From Deltaproteobacteria bacterium (GTDB lineage: Bacteria; Myxococcota_A; UBA9160; UBA4427), in the NCBI GenBank assembly GCA_029261855.1, contig JAJDAN010000040.1, positions 1 through 39,291 on the forward strand: 39,291 nucleotides of DNA, given 5' to 3'. Made by a program: the position numbers and the translations under genes. Positions within the stretch are counted from its first letter, which is position 1, and the number at the start of each line of letters is the position of its first letter. The notes beneath the pieces are model-generated. The model searched no databases and was not told the origin of the DNA. It saw nothing but the letters and a program-made list of their open reading frames with translations. Below are positions 15,100 through 23,616 of the stretch, in pieces.

Positions 15100-16502
15100 G
15101 CGAACCCTTCACCGTCGCAGACGTCGTGCGCTGGTCCGGCGGTCGGCTCGCGGGGGGCTCGGACGACGCCGAGATTCGCGGCACGGTCATCAACAGCCGC
15201 CAGGCGGGTGCCGGAGACCTCTTCGTGGCCATCGTCGGGCCCAATCACGACGCCCATCGCTTCGTGCAGCAGGTGGCGGACGCCGGCGCCGCTGCGGTCG
15301 TCGTGCTCAAGGACCGCTTCGACGCCGCGGCCGCCGACGGCGTCGCCGTGATCGAAGTCGACGACACGACCACGGCGCTGGGCGCCGTCGCCGCGGGTCA
15401 CCGCGCGCGCTTCGCAGGCCCCGTCGTCGCGATCACCGGCTCGTCGGGCAAGACCACCACCAAGGAGATGTGCGCCGCCATCCTGCGCGCAGCCGGCCCC
15501 TGCCTCAAGACCGAGGGCAACCTCAACAACGACTTCGGGCTGCCCCTCACCCTGCTGCGACGCGAAACCACCCACGAGCGAGCCGTCGTCGAGCTGGGCA
15601 TGAACCACCGGGGCGAGATCGCGCGACTCGCCGCCATCGCGAAGCCCGATGTCGCACTCGTAACGAACGTGGGCGTTGCGCACATCGAGTTCCTCGGGAG
15701 CCGCGAGGAGATCGCGAACGAGAAGGGTGATCTCTACCGAGCGCTGTCCGCGGACGGCGTCGCCGTCGTCAACCTCGACGACCCGCTGGCGTCCGCCCAG
15801 GGCGAGCCCTTCCCCGGCCGGAAGATCGGGTACAGCTGCGAGCGCGAGGCGGAGATCTGCGCCCGGGACGCGCGCTTCGTCTCGACCGGCGCCTTCTCCT
15901 TCGAACTCGTCACGCCGGCCGGATCGGCTCGGGTGCAGGTCACCGGACTCGGGGCGACCACCGTGACCAACGCCCTCGCCGCCACCGCGGCCTCCATCGC
16001 GGCCGGGGTGGGTCTCGACGACGTGATCGCTGGGCTCACCACCTACCGCCCGCCCGCCGGGCGCATGGCGCCCTATCCCATCGGCGCCATCTCCGGGGAG
16101 GCGACGGTCATCGACGACAGCTACAACGCCAATCCCATCTCCATGCGTTCCTCGCTCGAAGCCCTGGCTTCGCTCGCGGGCCCGGGCCGGGGCGTCGCGG
16201 TGGTCGGCGACATGGGCGAGCTCGGGGACACCGGTGACGACGCCCACCGCGACACGGGACGCTGGGTGGCCGAGCTGGGAATCGCGCAGCTCGTCGCCAT
16301 CGGACAGCGCGCGACCCTCGTCGTCGCCGGAGCGCACGATGCTGGGATGAACGAGGAGCATGCGCGAATAGCCGCCGATGCCGACGACGCGAACCGGATG
16401 GTTCGCGAAAGACTCGGTGAACGGGACTGGGTCCTGGTCAAGGGATCGCGGGCCATGAAGCTCGAACGCGTCGTCGAGGCGCTTCGCAGGGAGACGACCT
16501 AG
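15096..16502 (+). CDS. murF: UDP-MurNAc-tripeptide:D-Ala-D-Ala ligase MurF
   Basis: A 468-residue Mur ligase that completes the cytoplasmic pentapeptide precursor by adding D-Ala-D-Ala. Seen are the N-terminal GTVINSRQAGAGDLFVAIVG, the ATP loop ITGSSGKTTTKEM (about 112-124), KTEGNLNNDFGLPLTLL, ELGMNHRGEIARLA, TNVGVAHIEFLGS and DDSYNANPISMRSSLEAL, all standard MurF signatures. Length is normal. The ATG overlaps the murE stop; the TAG stop is followed with no gap by the mraY start, so translation is likely coupled on both sides. The gene making D-Ala-D-Ala (ddl) is not in this cluster. Confidence 0.96.
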   Translation: MSEPFTVADVVRWSGGRLAGGSDDAEIRGTVINSRQAGAGDLFVAIVGPNHDAHRFVQQVADAGAAAVVVLKDRFDAAAADGVAVIEVDDTTTALGAVAAGHRARFAGPVVAITGSSGKTTTKEMCAAILRAAGPCLKTEGNLNNDFGLPLTLLRRETTHERAVVELGMNHRGEIARLAAIAKPDVALVTNVGVAHIEFLGSREEIANEKGDLYRALSADGVAVVNLDDPLASAQGEPFPGRKIGYSCEREAEICARDARFVSTGAFSFELVTPAGSARVQVTGLGATTVTNALAATAASIAAGVGLDDVIAGLTTYRPPAGRMAPYPIGAISGEATVIDDSYNANPISMRSSLEALASLAGPGRGVAVVGDMGELGDTGDDAHRDTGRWVAELGIAQLVAIGQRATLVVAGAHDAGMNEEHARIAADADDANRMVRERLGERDWVLVKGSRAMKLERVVEALRRETT

Positions 16503-17576
16503 ATGCTGTATCACCTGCTCTATCCGCTCGCAGAGCAGTTCGGCGCGTTCAACGTCGTCCGCTACATCACCTTCCGCACGGCCGCCGCGACCCTGACGGC
16601 GCTCTTCATCAGCTTCATGGTGGGGCCCTGGCTGATTCGCCGCCTGAACGCGTTGCGCGTGGGACAGCCGATCCGCGAGATCGGCCCCGCCCACCAGGCC
16701 AAAGCCGGCACGCCGACCATGGGTGGGCTGCTGATCCTGCTCGCGCTGGTGGTCTCCGTGTTGCTGTGGTCCGAGCTCGACAACCGCTTCGTCTGGATCC
16801 TGCTGGGGCTCACTACCGGCTACGGCGTGCTGGGCTTCATCGACGACTACAAGAAGGTCAAGGAAGGCAGCAGCGCCGGCGTTTCCGCGCGCATGAAGCT
16901 CTTCTGGCAGACCGTCCTGGCGTTGGGCGTGGGCTTCGCGATCTACACCGACCCCAATTTCGACAGCGAGATCGCGGTCCCCTTCTTCAAGGACTTCACA
17001 CCGAACCTGGGCATCTTCTACGTGCCGCTCGCGGCCTTCATCATCGTGGCCGCGAGCAACGGGGTGAACCTGACCGACGGCCTCGACGGGCTTGCCATCG
17101 GCCCGGTCATGATCGCGGGCGCGACCTTCCTGCTGCTCGCGTACGCGGCCGGACACGCGGTGATCGCCGACTACCTCTCCATCAAGTACGTGCCCGGAGC
17201 GGGCCAGCTGGCGATCTTCTGCGGCGCACTCGTGGGTGGCGGGCTGGGCTTCCTGTGGTTCAACGCCTCCCCCGCCGAGCTCTTCATGGGAGACGTCGGC
17301 GCCCTGGCGCTCGGCGGCGCACTGGGAACCATCGCCGTCCTGATCCGTCAGGAAGTCCTGCTGGCCGTCGTCGGCGGCATCTTCGTGATGGAAACCGTCT
17401 CGGTGATGATCCAGGTGACGTCGTTCAAGCTGACCGGGAAACGTGTATTCCTGATGACACCCATCCATCACCACTACGAAGAGCTGGGCTGGCCCGAACA
17501 GAAGATCGTGGTCCGTTTCTGGATCGTCTCGATCATCCTCGGGCTCGTCGCGCTGTCGTCACTGAAGCTGCGTTGA
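16503..17576 (+). CDS. mraY: Phospho-MurNAc-pentapeptide transferase MraY
   Basis: A 357-residue polytopic membrane enzyme, with about ten hydrophobic segments, that transfers phospho-MurNAc-pentapeptide onto undecaprenyl phosphate to make lipid I. Diagnostic motifs are HQAKAGTPTMGGLLIL (about 63-78), FIDDYKKVKEGSSAG (about 113-125, catalytic Asp pair), NGVNLTDGLDGLA (about 187-199), FMGDVGALALGG (about 260-271) and HHHYEELGW near 325. The N-terminal YHLLYPL...FNVVRYITFRT is also typical. It starts immediately after the murF stop. The next gene, murD, starts at a TTG overlapping the mraY stop. Confidence 0.97.
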   Translation: MLYHLLYPLAEQFGAFNVVRYITFRTAAATLTALFISFMVGPWLIRRLNALRVGQPIREIGPAHQAKAGTPTMGGLLILLALVVSVLLWSELDNRFVWILLGLTTGYGVLGFIDDYKKVKEGSSAGVSARMKLFWQTVLALGVGFAIYTDPNFDSEIAVPFFKDFTPNLGIFYVPLAAFIIVAASNGVNLTDGLDGLAIGPVMIAGATFLLLAYAAGHAVIADYLSIKYVPGAGQLAIFCGALVGGGLGFLWFNASPAELFMGDVGALALGGALGTIAVLIRQEVLLAVVGGIFVMETVSVMIQVTSFKLTGKRVFLMTPIHHHYEELGWPEQKIVVRFWIVSIILGLVALSSLKLR

Positions 17577-19003
17577 ACGAGGAGGCCCGCGTCGACGATG
17601 GGCTCGCCTCGATCGGCGAATGGAAGGTGCTCGTGATCGGCCTCGGCATGACCGGCCGAAGCGCCGCAGCTTTCTGTGCGGCGCGCGGCGCGCGGGTCGT
17701 GGCCGTCGACGAACGCCCGGCGACGAGCTTCGGCGATCCCGCCACGATCGAAGCCCTGACAGCCCTCGGACGAAACGTCGACATTCGCACCGGCTCCGGG
17801 ATCCCGAACCCCGCCGACTTCGATCTGGTGGTCCCGAGCCCCGGCGTCCCGCGCGAGCGCTACGCCGGGGCACCGCGCGCCTGGGGCGACATCGAGCTGG
17901 CCGCCCGAGCGCTGCGGATCCCGCTCATCGCTGTCACCGGGACCAACGGCAAGAGCACGACGGTGCGGCTCATCGAGGCGATGCTGCGCGCGGCGGGGCT
18001 CCGCGCCCGCGCGGCCGGCAACATCGGCGCGCCGGCGCTCGACCTCGTCGGAGAAGCTCTCGACGTCGCCGTGCTCGAGGTGTCCTCGTTCCAGCTCGAA
18101 GCGGTCGCGAGCCTGCGACCCCGCGTGGCAGTCATCCTGAACGTGACACCCGACCACCTGGACCGACACGGCAGCTTCGAAGCCTACGTCGACGCGAAGG
18201 CCGAGCTGCTGGCCCGCCAGGAAGCGGACGATGTGGCGGTGCTGAACATGGACGATCCGGTCGTGCGAGCCCTCGCGGCGCGCACCCGGGCCCGTGTGGT
18301 CGGCTTCAGTCGCCGGGGCCCCCTGCGCGACGGGGCCAGCGTCGACACGGGGCGCATCCTGCTCAGCACGGGAGGAGCGCGAACCGAGATCCCGTGCGAC
18401 GGAGCATTCCTCGGGGCCGCGGGAGCGACGGGCGGACACAACCTCGACAACGTCCTCGCGGCGTTCGCCGCCGTCCAGGCGCTCGGCGTCGATCCGCGCC
18501 GCGCCGCAGGCGCCCTCCTCGACTTCGAGGGTCTGCCACATCGTTGTCAGACGGTCGCCGCCGCCGCGGGGATCACATTCGTCGACGATTCCAAGGCCAC
18601 CAACGCCGGCGCGGCGGAGCGGTCCCTCGAAAGCTTCGCCCACGAGCCGCTGCGCACCCTCTGGATCGCGGGCGGACGCACCAAGGGCGCAACCCTCGGC
18701 AGCCTGGCCGAGACCGCAGCGGCCCGCGTACGGGAGGCGTTCCTGATCGGGGAAGCGGCGGACGAAATCGAGACCGGACTCGACGGTCGGGTCCCGGTGA
18801 CGCGCTGCGATTCGATCGAAGCCGCCGTCGAGGCCGCGGGCCGCGCCGCCCGGCCCGGCGACGTCGTCCTGTTGGCGCCGGGCTGCGCCAGCTTCGACCA
18901 GTTCAAGAACGCCGAGGAACGCGGAGATCGATTCGCGGCAGCCGCGCGGGAATGGGTCGCGTCTCGCACGCACCGTGACTCGCATGGAGAGGAGAGCCGT
19001 TGA
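17573..19003 (+). CDS. murD: UDP-MurNAc-L-Ala:D-Glu ligase MurD
   Basis: A 476-residue Mur ligase that adds D-glutamate. It has VLVIGLGMTGRSAA near 21-34, the ATP loop VTGTNGKSTTV (about 122-132), NIGAPALD, EVSSFQLE, NVTPDHLDRHGSFEAY, DDSKATNAGA and AGGRTKGA, and a C-terminal LLAPGCASFDQFKNAEERGDRF, all MurD signatures. I chose the TTG at 17573 because it overlaps the mraY stop as the neighbouring genes do, and it gives an N-terminus of normal length; no ATG or GTG lies nearby in frame. The stop overlaps the ftsW TTG. Two TTG starts in a row may keep output of these genes modest. Confidence 0.94.
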   Translation: MNEEARVDDGLASIGEWKVLVIGLGMTGRSAAAFCAARGARVVAVDERPATSFGDPATIEALTALGRNVDIRTGSGIPNPADFDLVVPSPGVPRERYAGAPRAWGDIELAARALRIPLIAVTGTNGKSTTVRLIEAMLRAAGLRARAAGNIGAPALDLVGEALDVAVLEVSSFQLEAVASLRPRVAVILNVTPDHLDRHGSFEAYVDAKAELLARQEADDVAVLNMDDPVVRALAARTRARVVGFSRRGPLRDGASVDTGRILLSTGGARTEIPCDGAFLGAAGATGGHNLDNVLAAFAAVQALGVDPRRAAGALLDFEGLPHRCQTVAAAAGITFVDDSKATNAGAAERSLESFAHEPLRTLWIAGGRTKGATLGSLAETAAARVREAFLIGEAADEIETGLDGRVPVTRCDSIEAAVEAAGRAARPGDVVLLAPGCASFDQFKNAEERGDRFAAAAREWVASRTHRDSHGEESR

Positions 19004-20184
19004 GCGCCGCCGCCACCCGCGCCACCGGAAGACGGGGCCCCCGCCGCGACGATGCGAGCGAGAAGCTGGCCTGGCATCTCGATGCCGGTGTCGGGGCGGC
19101 CGCGATCTTGCTGATCTCGATCGGTGTCGTCATGAGCTACAGCACGACGGCGCCACTCGACATGGAGGTGACCATCCCTCCCCTGTTCCGGCAGCACCTG
19201 CTGGCGCTCGGTGTCGGGTTGGCGGCCATGACGCTCGCGATGTGGGTGCCGATGCGCGCGTGGCAGCGGCTCGCGCTGCCGATCTGGGCGGTCTCGGTCG
19301 TGATGCTCGCAATGACCCATGCATTCGGGATCGAGGCCAACGGTGCCCAGCGCTGGCTCGACCTCGGCGTCCGCTTCCAGCCCGTCGAGATCGCCAAGTT
19401 CGCCACCCTGCTCGTCGTCGCCGCCGCAGTCGCGCCGCGAGACGGTCGCAACGATCTCAGCAACCGCCGTGCCGGCGTCGCGCTCGGCTTGTTCACCATG
19501 CCCCCGGTGCTGCTGCTGCTGTTCCAGCCGGACCTCGGCAATGCCGTGCTGCTCTTCGGGCTCACGGCCCTGCTGCTCGTGGTCGCGGGCCGGCCGCTGC
19601 GACAGCTCTTCGTCCCGGCCGCAGTCGCGGGCGCGTTCGTCGCCATCTACGTCTCGACCAACGACTACGCGCGCCGCCGGGTCGACGGCTTCCTCGACCC
19701 GTGGGCCGAGTGGCAGGACGCGGGCTTCCAGCTGGTGCAGTCCTTCGTGGCCTTCGGCCAGGGCGGCGCGACGGGCGTCGGGTTGGGGAACGGCCGGCAG
19801 AAGCTCGACTACTTGTTCGGCGCGCACACGGACTTCGTGCTGTCCCTCGTCGCGGAAGAGCTCGGGCTGGTCGGGGTCCTCCTCGTTCTCCTCACATTCG
19901 CCGCGCTGTTGATCGCGGGCTGCCGGGTCGCGCTGCGCGCGACGGACCGCTTCGGCCTGCTGCTCGCCTTTGCGATGACGACCCTGCTGACCGTCCCGGC
20001 GATCCTCAACGGCGCGGTGGTGATGGGCCTCGTCCCCACGAAGGGGCTGACCCTTCCCTTCCTGTCCTACGGCGGCACGTCTCTCGTGATGTGCTGCGTG
20101 ACCCTCGGCGTCCTGCTCGGCGTGGGACGGCAAACACCGGCCGACCGTCGCACCACCCGCGACGCCCGGACGGATTGGATCTAA
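19000..20184 (+). CDS. ftsW: Septal peptidoglycan polymerase FtsW
   Basis: A 394-residue SEDS-family glycosyltransferase with about ten membrane helices. It polymerises lipid II at the septum together with FtsI. Recognisable parts are IGVVMSYSTT, GAQRWLDLGVRFQPVEIAKFA (about 112-132), LFQPDLGNAVLLF, the long periplasmic loop with AGFQLVQSFVAFGQGGATGVGLGNGRQKLDYLFGAHTDF split over about 243-281, EELGLVG, and GLVPTKGLTLPFLSYGGTS near 343-361. The TTG start overlaps the murD stop; a GGAGAGGAGAG purine run upstream serves as ribosome site. It is followed after four bases by murC. murG normally sits here but is absent. Confidence 0.95.
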   Translation: MSAAATRATGRRGPRRDDASEKLAWHLDAGVGAAAILLISIGVVMSYSTTAPLDMEVTIPPLFRQHLLALGVGLAAMTLAMWVPMRAWQRLALPIWAVSVVMLAMTHAFGIEANGAQRWLDLGVRFQPVEIAKFATLLVVAAAVAPRDGRNDLSNRRAGVALGLFTMPPVLLLLFQPDLGNAVLLFGLTALLLVVAGRPLRQLFVPAAVAGAFVAIYVSTNDYARRRVDGFLDPWAEWQDAGFQLVQSFVAFGQGGATGVGLGNGRQKLDYLFGAHTDFVLSLVAEELGLVGVLLVLLTFAALLIAGCRVALRATDRFGLLLAFAMTTLLTVPAILNGAVVMGLVPTKGLTLPFLSYGGTSLVMCCVTLGVLLGVGRQTPADRRTTRDARTDWI

Positions 20185-20188
20185 CGGC

Positions 20189-21595
20189 ATGCGACGACGC
20201 GTTCGGCACATCCACTTCGTAGGCATCGGCGGAATCGGGATGTGCGGGATCGCCGAGCTGCTACACGCCCAGGGCTACCAGGTCTCGGGGTCCGACGTCG
20301 CCGAAGGCGCCACCGTCGACCGGCTCAGACGCCTGGGGGTCGTGGTCCAGATCGGGCACGACGAAAGCAATGTCGGCGACGCAGACGTCCTGGTCTACAG
20401 CAGCGCGATCCGCCCCACCAACCCCGAACTCCAGGCGGCCGAAGGCCGAAAGATCACGGTCATCCCGCGCGCCGAGATGCTGGCGGAGATGATGCGGTTG
20501 CAAGAAGGCATCGCCGTCGCGGGCACGCACGGAAAGACCACGACGACGTCGATGATCGCCCACATCCTGGATGCCGCCGGCCTCGATCCCACCGCCGTGA
20601 TCGGCGGCCGCGTGATCACGCCGGTGAGCGCACCCGAGGACCGGCGCGGTGTGCGGCTGGGAAGCGGCGGCCTGCTCGTCGCCGAGGCGGATGAGAGCGA
20701 CGGATCCTTCCTGCGCCTGGTCCCGGCGTTCGCAGTGGTGACGAACATCGACCCCGAGCACCTCGATCACTACGGCAGCTTCGATGCGCTGCAGGACGCC
20801 TTCGTCGACTTCGCCAACTCGATTCCGTTCTGGGGGCTCGCCGTCCTGTGCCATGACCATCCCGGCGTGCAGGCGATTCTCCCTCGCCTGACCCGCCGGC
20901 ACTCGACCTACGGCTTCAGCCCCCAGGCCGATCTGGTCGCGACCCAGGTCGAGCCGGACGGACTCGGCATGAGCTTCGTCGTGAGTCGCCACAACGACCT
21001 GCTCGGCACCGCCTACTGCCCGCTGCCCGGACTTCACAACGTGGCGAACGCGCTGGCAGCCTTCGCCATCGCGCTCGAGCTCTCGGTCCCCTTCGAAACC
21101 GCATCGGACGCGCTCGCCTCCTTCGCCGGCGTGGAAAGACGCTTCGAACGCAAAGGGGAAGCCGGTGGCGTGCTCGTCGTCGACGACTACGGACACCACC
21201 CGGCGGAGATCCGCGCCACCCTCAGTGCGGCTCGCGGCGTCCACCCGGGCCGCATCGTGGTCGTGTTCCAGCCCCACCGCTACACGCGCACCCGCGACTG
21301 CTTCGACGACTTCGCGACGGCGTTCAACGACGCGGACGTGGTCGTGCTGACCGACATCTACGCCGCCGGCGAGGACAAGCTGCCCGGCGTGTCCAGCGCA
21401 GCGCTCGCGGACGCGATCCGCGCGCACGGTCATCGCGACGTTCGCTTCGTGCCCGAGCTCGAGGAGATCATCGCCAGCCTGCCGGCGTCCCTGCGTCGGA
21501 ACGACCTGCTGATCACCCTGGGCGCGGGAAACGTCTCATCCCTGGGTCCACGCATCCTCGCGGCACTCGCGAACCGGGGAGACGCGACGGCATGA
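20189..21595 (+). CDS. murC: UDP-MurNAc:L-alanine ligase MurC
   Basis: A 468-residue Mur ligase that adds the first peptide residue, L-alanine. The N-terminal VGIGGIGMCGIAELL (about 11-25) and GSDVAEGATVDRL are typical of the MurC Rossmann domain, GTHGKTTTTSM (about 111-121) is the ATP loop with the MurC-specific histidine, and EADESDGSFL, TNIDPEHLDHYGSFD, DDYGHHPAEIRATL and FQPHRYTRTRD follow in order. The ATG is four bases after the ftsW stop. The stop overlaps the murB ATG (ATGA). Confidence 0.97.
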   Translation: MRRRVRHIHFVGIGGIGMCGIAELLHAQGYQVSGSDVAEGATVDRLRRLGVVVQIGHDESNVGDADVLVYSSAIRPTNPELQAAEGRKITVIPRAEMLAEMMRLQEGIAVAGTHGKTTTTSMIAHILDAAGLDPTAVIGGRVITPVSAPEDRRGVRLGSGGLLVAEADESDGSFLRLVPAFAVVTNIDPEHLDHYGSFDALQDAFVDFANSIPFWGLAVLCHDHPGVQAILPRLTRRHSTYGFSPQADLVATQVEPDGLGMSFVVSRHNDLLGTAYCPLPGLHNVANALAAFAIALELSVPFETASDALASFAGVERRFERKGEAGGVLVVDDYGHHPAEIRATLSAARGVHPGRIVVVFQPHRYTRTRDCFDDFATAFNDADVVVLTDIYAAGEDKLPGVSSAALADAIRAHGHRDVRFVPELEEIIASLPASLRRNDLLITLGAGNVSSLGPRILAALANRGDATA

Positions 21596-22524
21596 TCGCG
21601 AATTCCGTCAAGCAGCAGCTCCGGGACGCCCTTGGCGACGCCGTCGCGTTCGACGTCCCGCTGTCCCGGCACAGCTCGCTGCGGATCGGCGGCCCGGCAG
21701 ACGCGCTGGCGACGCCCCGGGATCGCAGGGAGCTGGCCCGGCTCCTCGCACTCTGCGCCGAGCATGGCGTCCCGAGCTTCGTGCTGGGGCGCGGATTCAA
21801 CTGCCTCATCGCCGACGCAGGCGTCGACGGGGTCGTCATCAAGCTCGACGCCTTTCGCGCCCTCGAACGAACGCCCGAAGGCGCCGTGCGGGCCGAGGCC
21901 GGTGTCACGCATGCCAGTCTCACCCGTTTCTGTGTCGAGCGAGGGCTCGCAGGGCTCGAGTTCGGCGCTGGGATCCCGGGAGTCGTGGGCGGCTGGATCG
22001 CGATGAACGCCGGAATCGGAACGCGCGAGGTCCGGGACGTCGTGCTCGAGATCGAGCGGATCGTTCCCGGCCAGCAAGAAAGCGAGCGCGTCCCCCGCAG
22101 CGCGCTTCACTTCGAGTACCGCGCGTTGCTAGGGCTGCCCGCTGGCGCGGTCATTCTCGCCGCGAACTTCGAAGTCGAAGAATCCACGTCGGAGGCCGTC
22201 CGCGCCGAGGTCGATCGGCTGCTCGCGCTCCGGGCCGGCAGCCAGCCTTTGAACGTTCCGTCCTGCGGATCGGTCTTCAAGAATCCCGAAGGCGACTACG
22301 CGGGACGCCTGATCGAGGCTGCCGGGCTCAAGGGCGAACGTGTCGGTGGCGCCCAGATCTCGCCGGTCCACGCGAACTTCATCGCGAACACGGGAAACGC
22401 GACCGCCACGGACGTGCTGCAGCTGATGGCACGCGCCCAGGAAGTGGTGGAGAAGGAGGCGGGCGTCCGCCTCGAACCGGAAGTCCGCGTCGTGGGACGA
22501 CTCGACGACAGGGAGCGCGTCTGA
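21592..22524 (+). CDS. murB: UDP-N-acetylenolpyruvoylglucosamine reductase MurB
   Basis: A 310-residue FAD enzyme that reduces enolpyruvyl-UDP-GlcNAc to UDP-MurNAc using NADPH. The FAD-binding domain has SLRIGGPADALATP (about 26-39), VLGRGFNCLIADAG (about 63-76; the common GSN serine is Phe) and AGIPGVVGGWIAMNAG (about 125-140). The catalytic serine lies in SCGSVFKNP near 225, followed by AGRLIEAAGLKGERVGGAQISPVHANFI, and the C-terminal EPEVRVVG supplies the last active-site glutamate. The layout is the type II form without the extra loop. The stop and the ftsQ start share one base (TGATG). Confidence 0.95.
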   Translation: MIANSVKQQLRDALGDAVAFDVPLSRHSSLRIGGPADALATPRDRRELARLLALCAEHGVPSFVLGRGFNCLIADAGVDGVVIKLDAFRALERTPEGAVRAEAGVTHASLTRFCVERGLAGLEFGAGIPGVVGGWIAMNAGIGTREVRDVVLEIERIVPGQQESERVPRSALHFEYRALLGLPAGAVILAANFEVEESTSEAVRAEVDRLLALRAGSQPLNVPSCGSVFKNPEGDYAGRLIEAAGLKGERVGGAQISPVHANFIANTGNATATDVLQLMARAQEVVEKEAGVRLEPEVRVVGRLDDRERV

Positions 22525-23519
22525 TGGTCATCGGGTCCCGCAGCAAGAGCCGCTTCGAGCGCCGCAGTCTCGCTCGCCAGCGTCGCGTCGAGCGACGCCT
22601 GGACCAGGTCCAGAGTGCAAAGAAGGGAAGGCACGCCGGAGGCGCTCGCGGGGTGGCGCGGGCCGCCCGCAGTCTCTCGGGCAAGGCCCGTCTGGCCCTC
22701 TTCATCGGATCCCTGCTGCTCGGGATCGGCGTGGCCCGTGCCGTTACCGCCATGGTCGTCTCGTGGTGGAACGACACGCCCGCCGTCGTGACCGCCGTCG
22801 CGGTCCAGGGAACGACGCGACTCACCCCTGCCGAGGTCGCACTCAGCATCGGGCTGTCCCGGGGTCACGCAATCGACGATTTCGTGCCCGCGCAGCTTGC
22901 CGAAGACCTGGCTGCCCATCCCTGGATCCGTTCGGCGCGAGTCGCCGTGCTGCCGACGGGCACGGTGATCCTGGACGTCGAAGAGCGTCGGCCACGGGCC
23001 GTCCTCGAGCGCCCGGACGCGGCGGGGATCTTCATCGACGCCGACGGCGTGGCCTTCGCCGAGGTGCGCGAGCAGGACTACGCCGAAGCCCTGCGCCTGC
23101 CCGCTCTCTCCGCTCCGGGCCGGGACCCGAGGCTGGGCGTGGAGTCGGACGCGCAGGACCTCGAGCGCGCCCCTGCAGCCGTCGAAGCCGTCGACCTGAC
23201 GGAAGCCCTGACCCTGCTCGACCACCTCGACCGCCTGGCACTGCCCGGTCTGGCCCAGGCGGAGCTGCCGCACCGCGGCCTGGTGCTGGCACTGCCTGGA
23301 CGGGAAGCGTCGCGCGGCTGGGTGCTCCGCTGTGCGGGCAACACCAGAACCGGCACTGCGGTCATCCTCGGCGACGGCCCGGCGGCGGCGGTTGGCGAGC
23401 GGCTGGACCGTCTCGAACGCCTGCTATCCGCGGGACTCCGCGAGCTCGACCGAACGAAGGAGATCGATCTGCGTTTCGCAGGACAGGCCGTCCTGCGCAC
23501 GGAAGGCACCTCGGGGTGA
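22524..23519 (+). CDS. ftsQ: Cell division protein FtsQ
   Basis: A 331-residue bitopic protein. A basic cytoplasmic part of about 55 residues (SKSRFERRSLARQRRVERR) leads into one helix (LALFIGSLLLGIGVARAV, about 57-74), then a POTRA domain (VTAVAVQGTTRLTPAEVALSIGL, about 91-113, to LDVEERRPRAVLE near 160) and a beta-rich FtsQ domain (FIDADGVAFAEV and after). It links the early and late divisome by holding FtsL-FtsB. Its position between murB and ftsA supports the call. It is longer at the C-terminal side than many homologues, with an acidic insert near 205-225. Translation is coupled to murB; a 97-base gap with a hairpin precedes ftsA. Confidence 0.93.
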   Translation: MVIGSRSKSRFERRSLARQRRVERRLDQVQSAKKGRHAGGARGVARAARSLSGKARLALFIGSLLLGIGVARAVTAMVVSWWNDTPAVVTAVAVQGTTRLTPAEVALSIGLSRGHAIDDFVPAQLAEDLAAHPWIRSARVAVLPTGTVILDVEERRPRAVLERPDAAGIFIDADGVAFAEVREQDYAEALRLPALSAPGRDPRLGVESDAQDLERAPAAVEAVDLTEALTLLDHLDRLALPGLAQAELPHRGLVLALPGREASRGWVLRCAGNTRTGTAVILGDGPAAAVGERLDRLERLLSAGLRELDRTKEIDLRFAGQAVLRTEGTSG

Positions 23520-23568
23520 GGTGCTGACAAGCGGCGGCTGAGCGCGGATGCGCGAGGCCGTCCACGAT

Positions 23569-23598
23569 GGGTTGCCGGGGATCCGGTAACCCGATTTT
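23569..23598 (+). terminator. Hairpin with T4 tract in the ftsQ-ftsA gap
   Basis: GGGTTGCCGG (23569-23578) pairs with CCGGTAACCC (23583-23592), loop GGAT, with one G-U pair, followed by GA and TTTT (23595-23598). It could end or attenuate transcription before ftsA, which then would need its own promoter, or simply slow RNA polymerase. The ftsA ribosome site begins right after it. Confidence 0.45.
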
Positions 23599-23616
23599 CG
23601 GGGGGTGAGACCAGCA

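Noticed and set aside
14994-17474. 826-codon open frame on the minus strand across murE, murF and mraY
   Set aside because: It is antisense to three well-recognised genes; its Asp/Glu/Gly/His/Arg-heavy make-up is the mirror of high-GC codon use, and no motif is visible.
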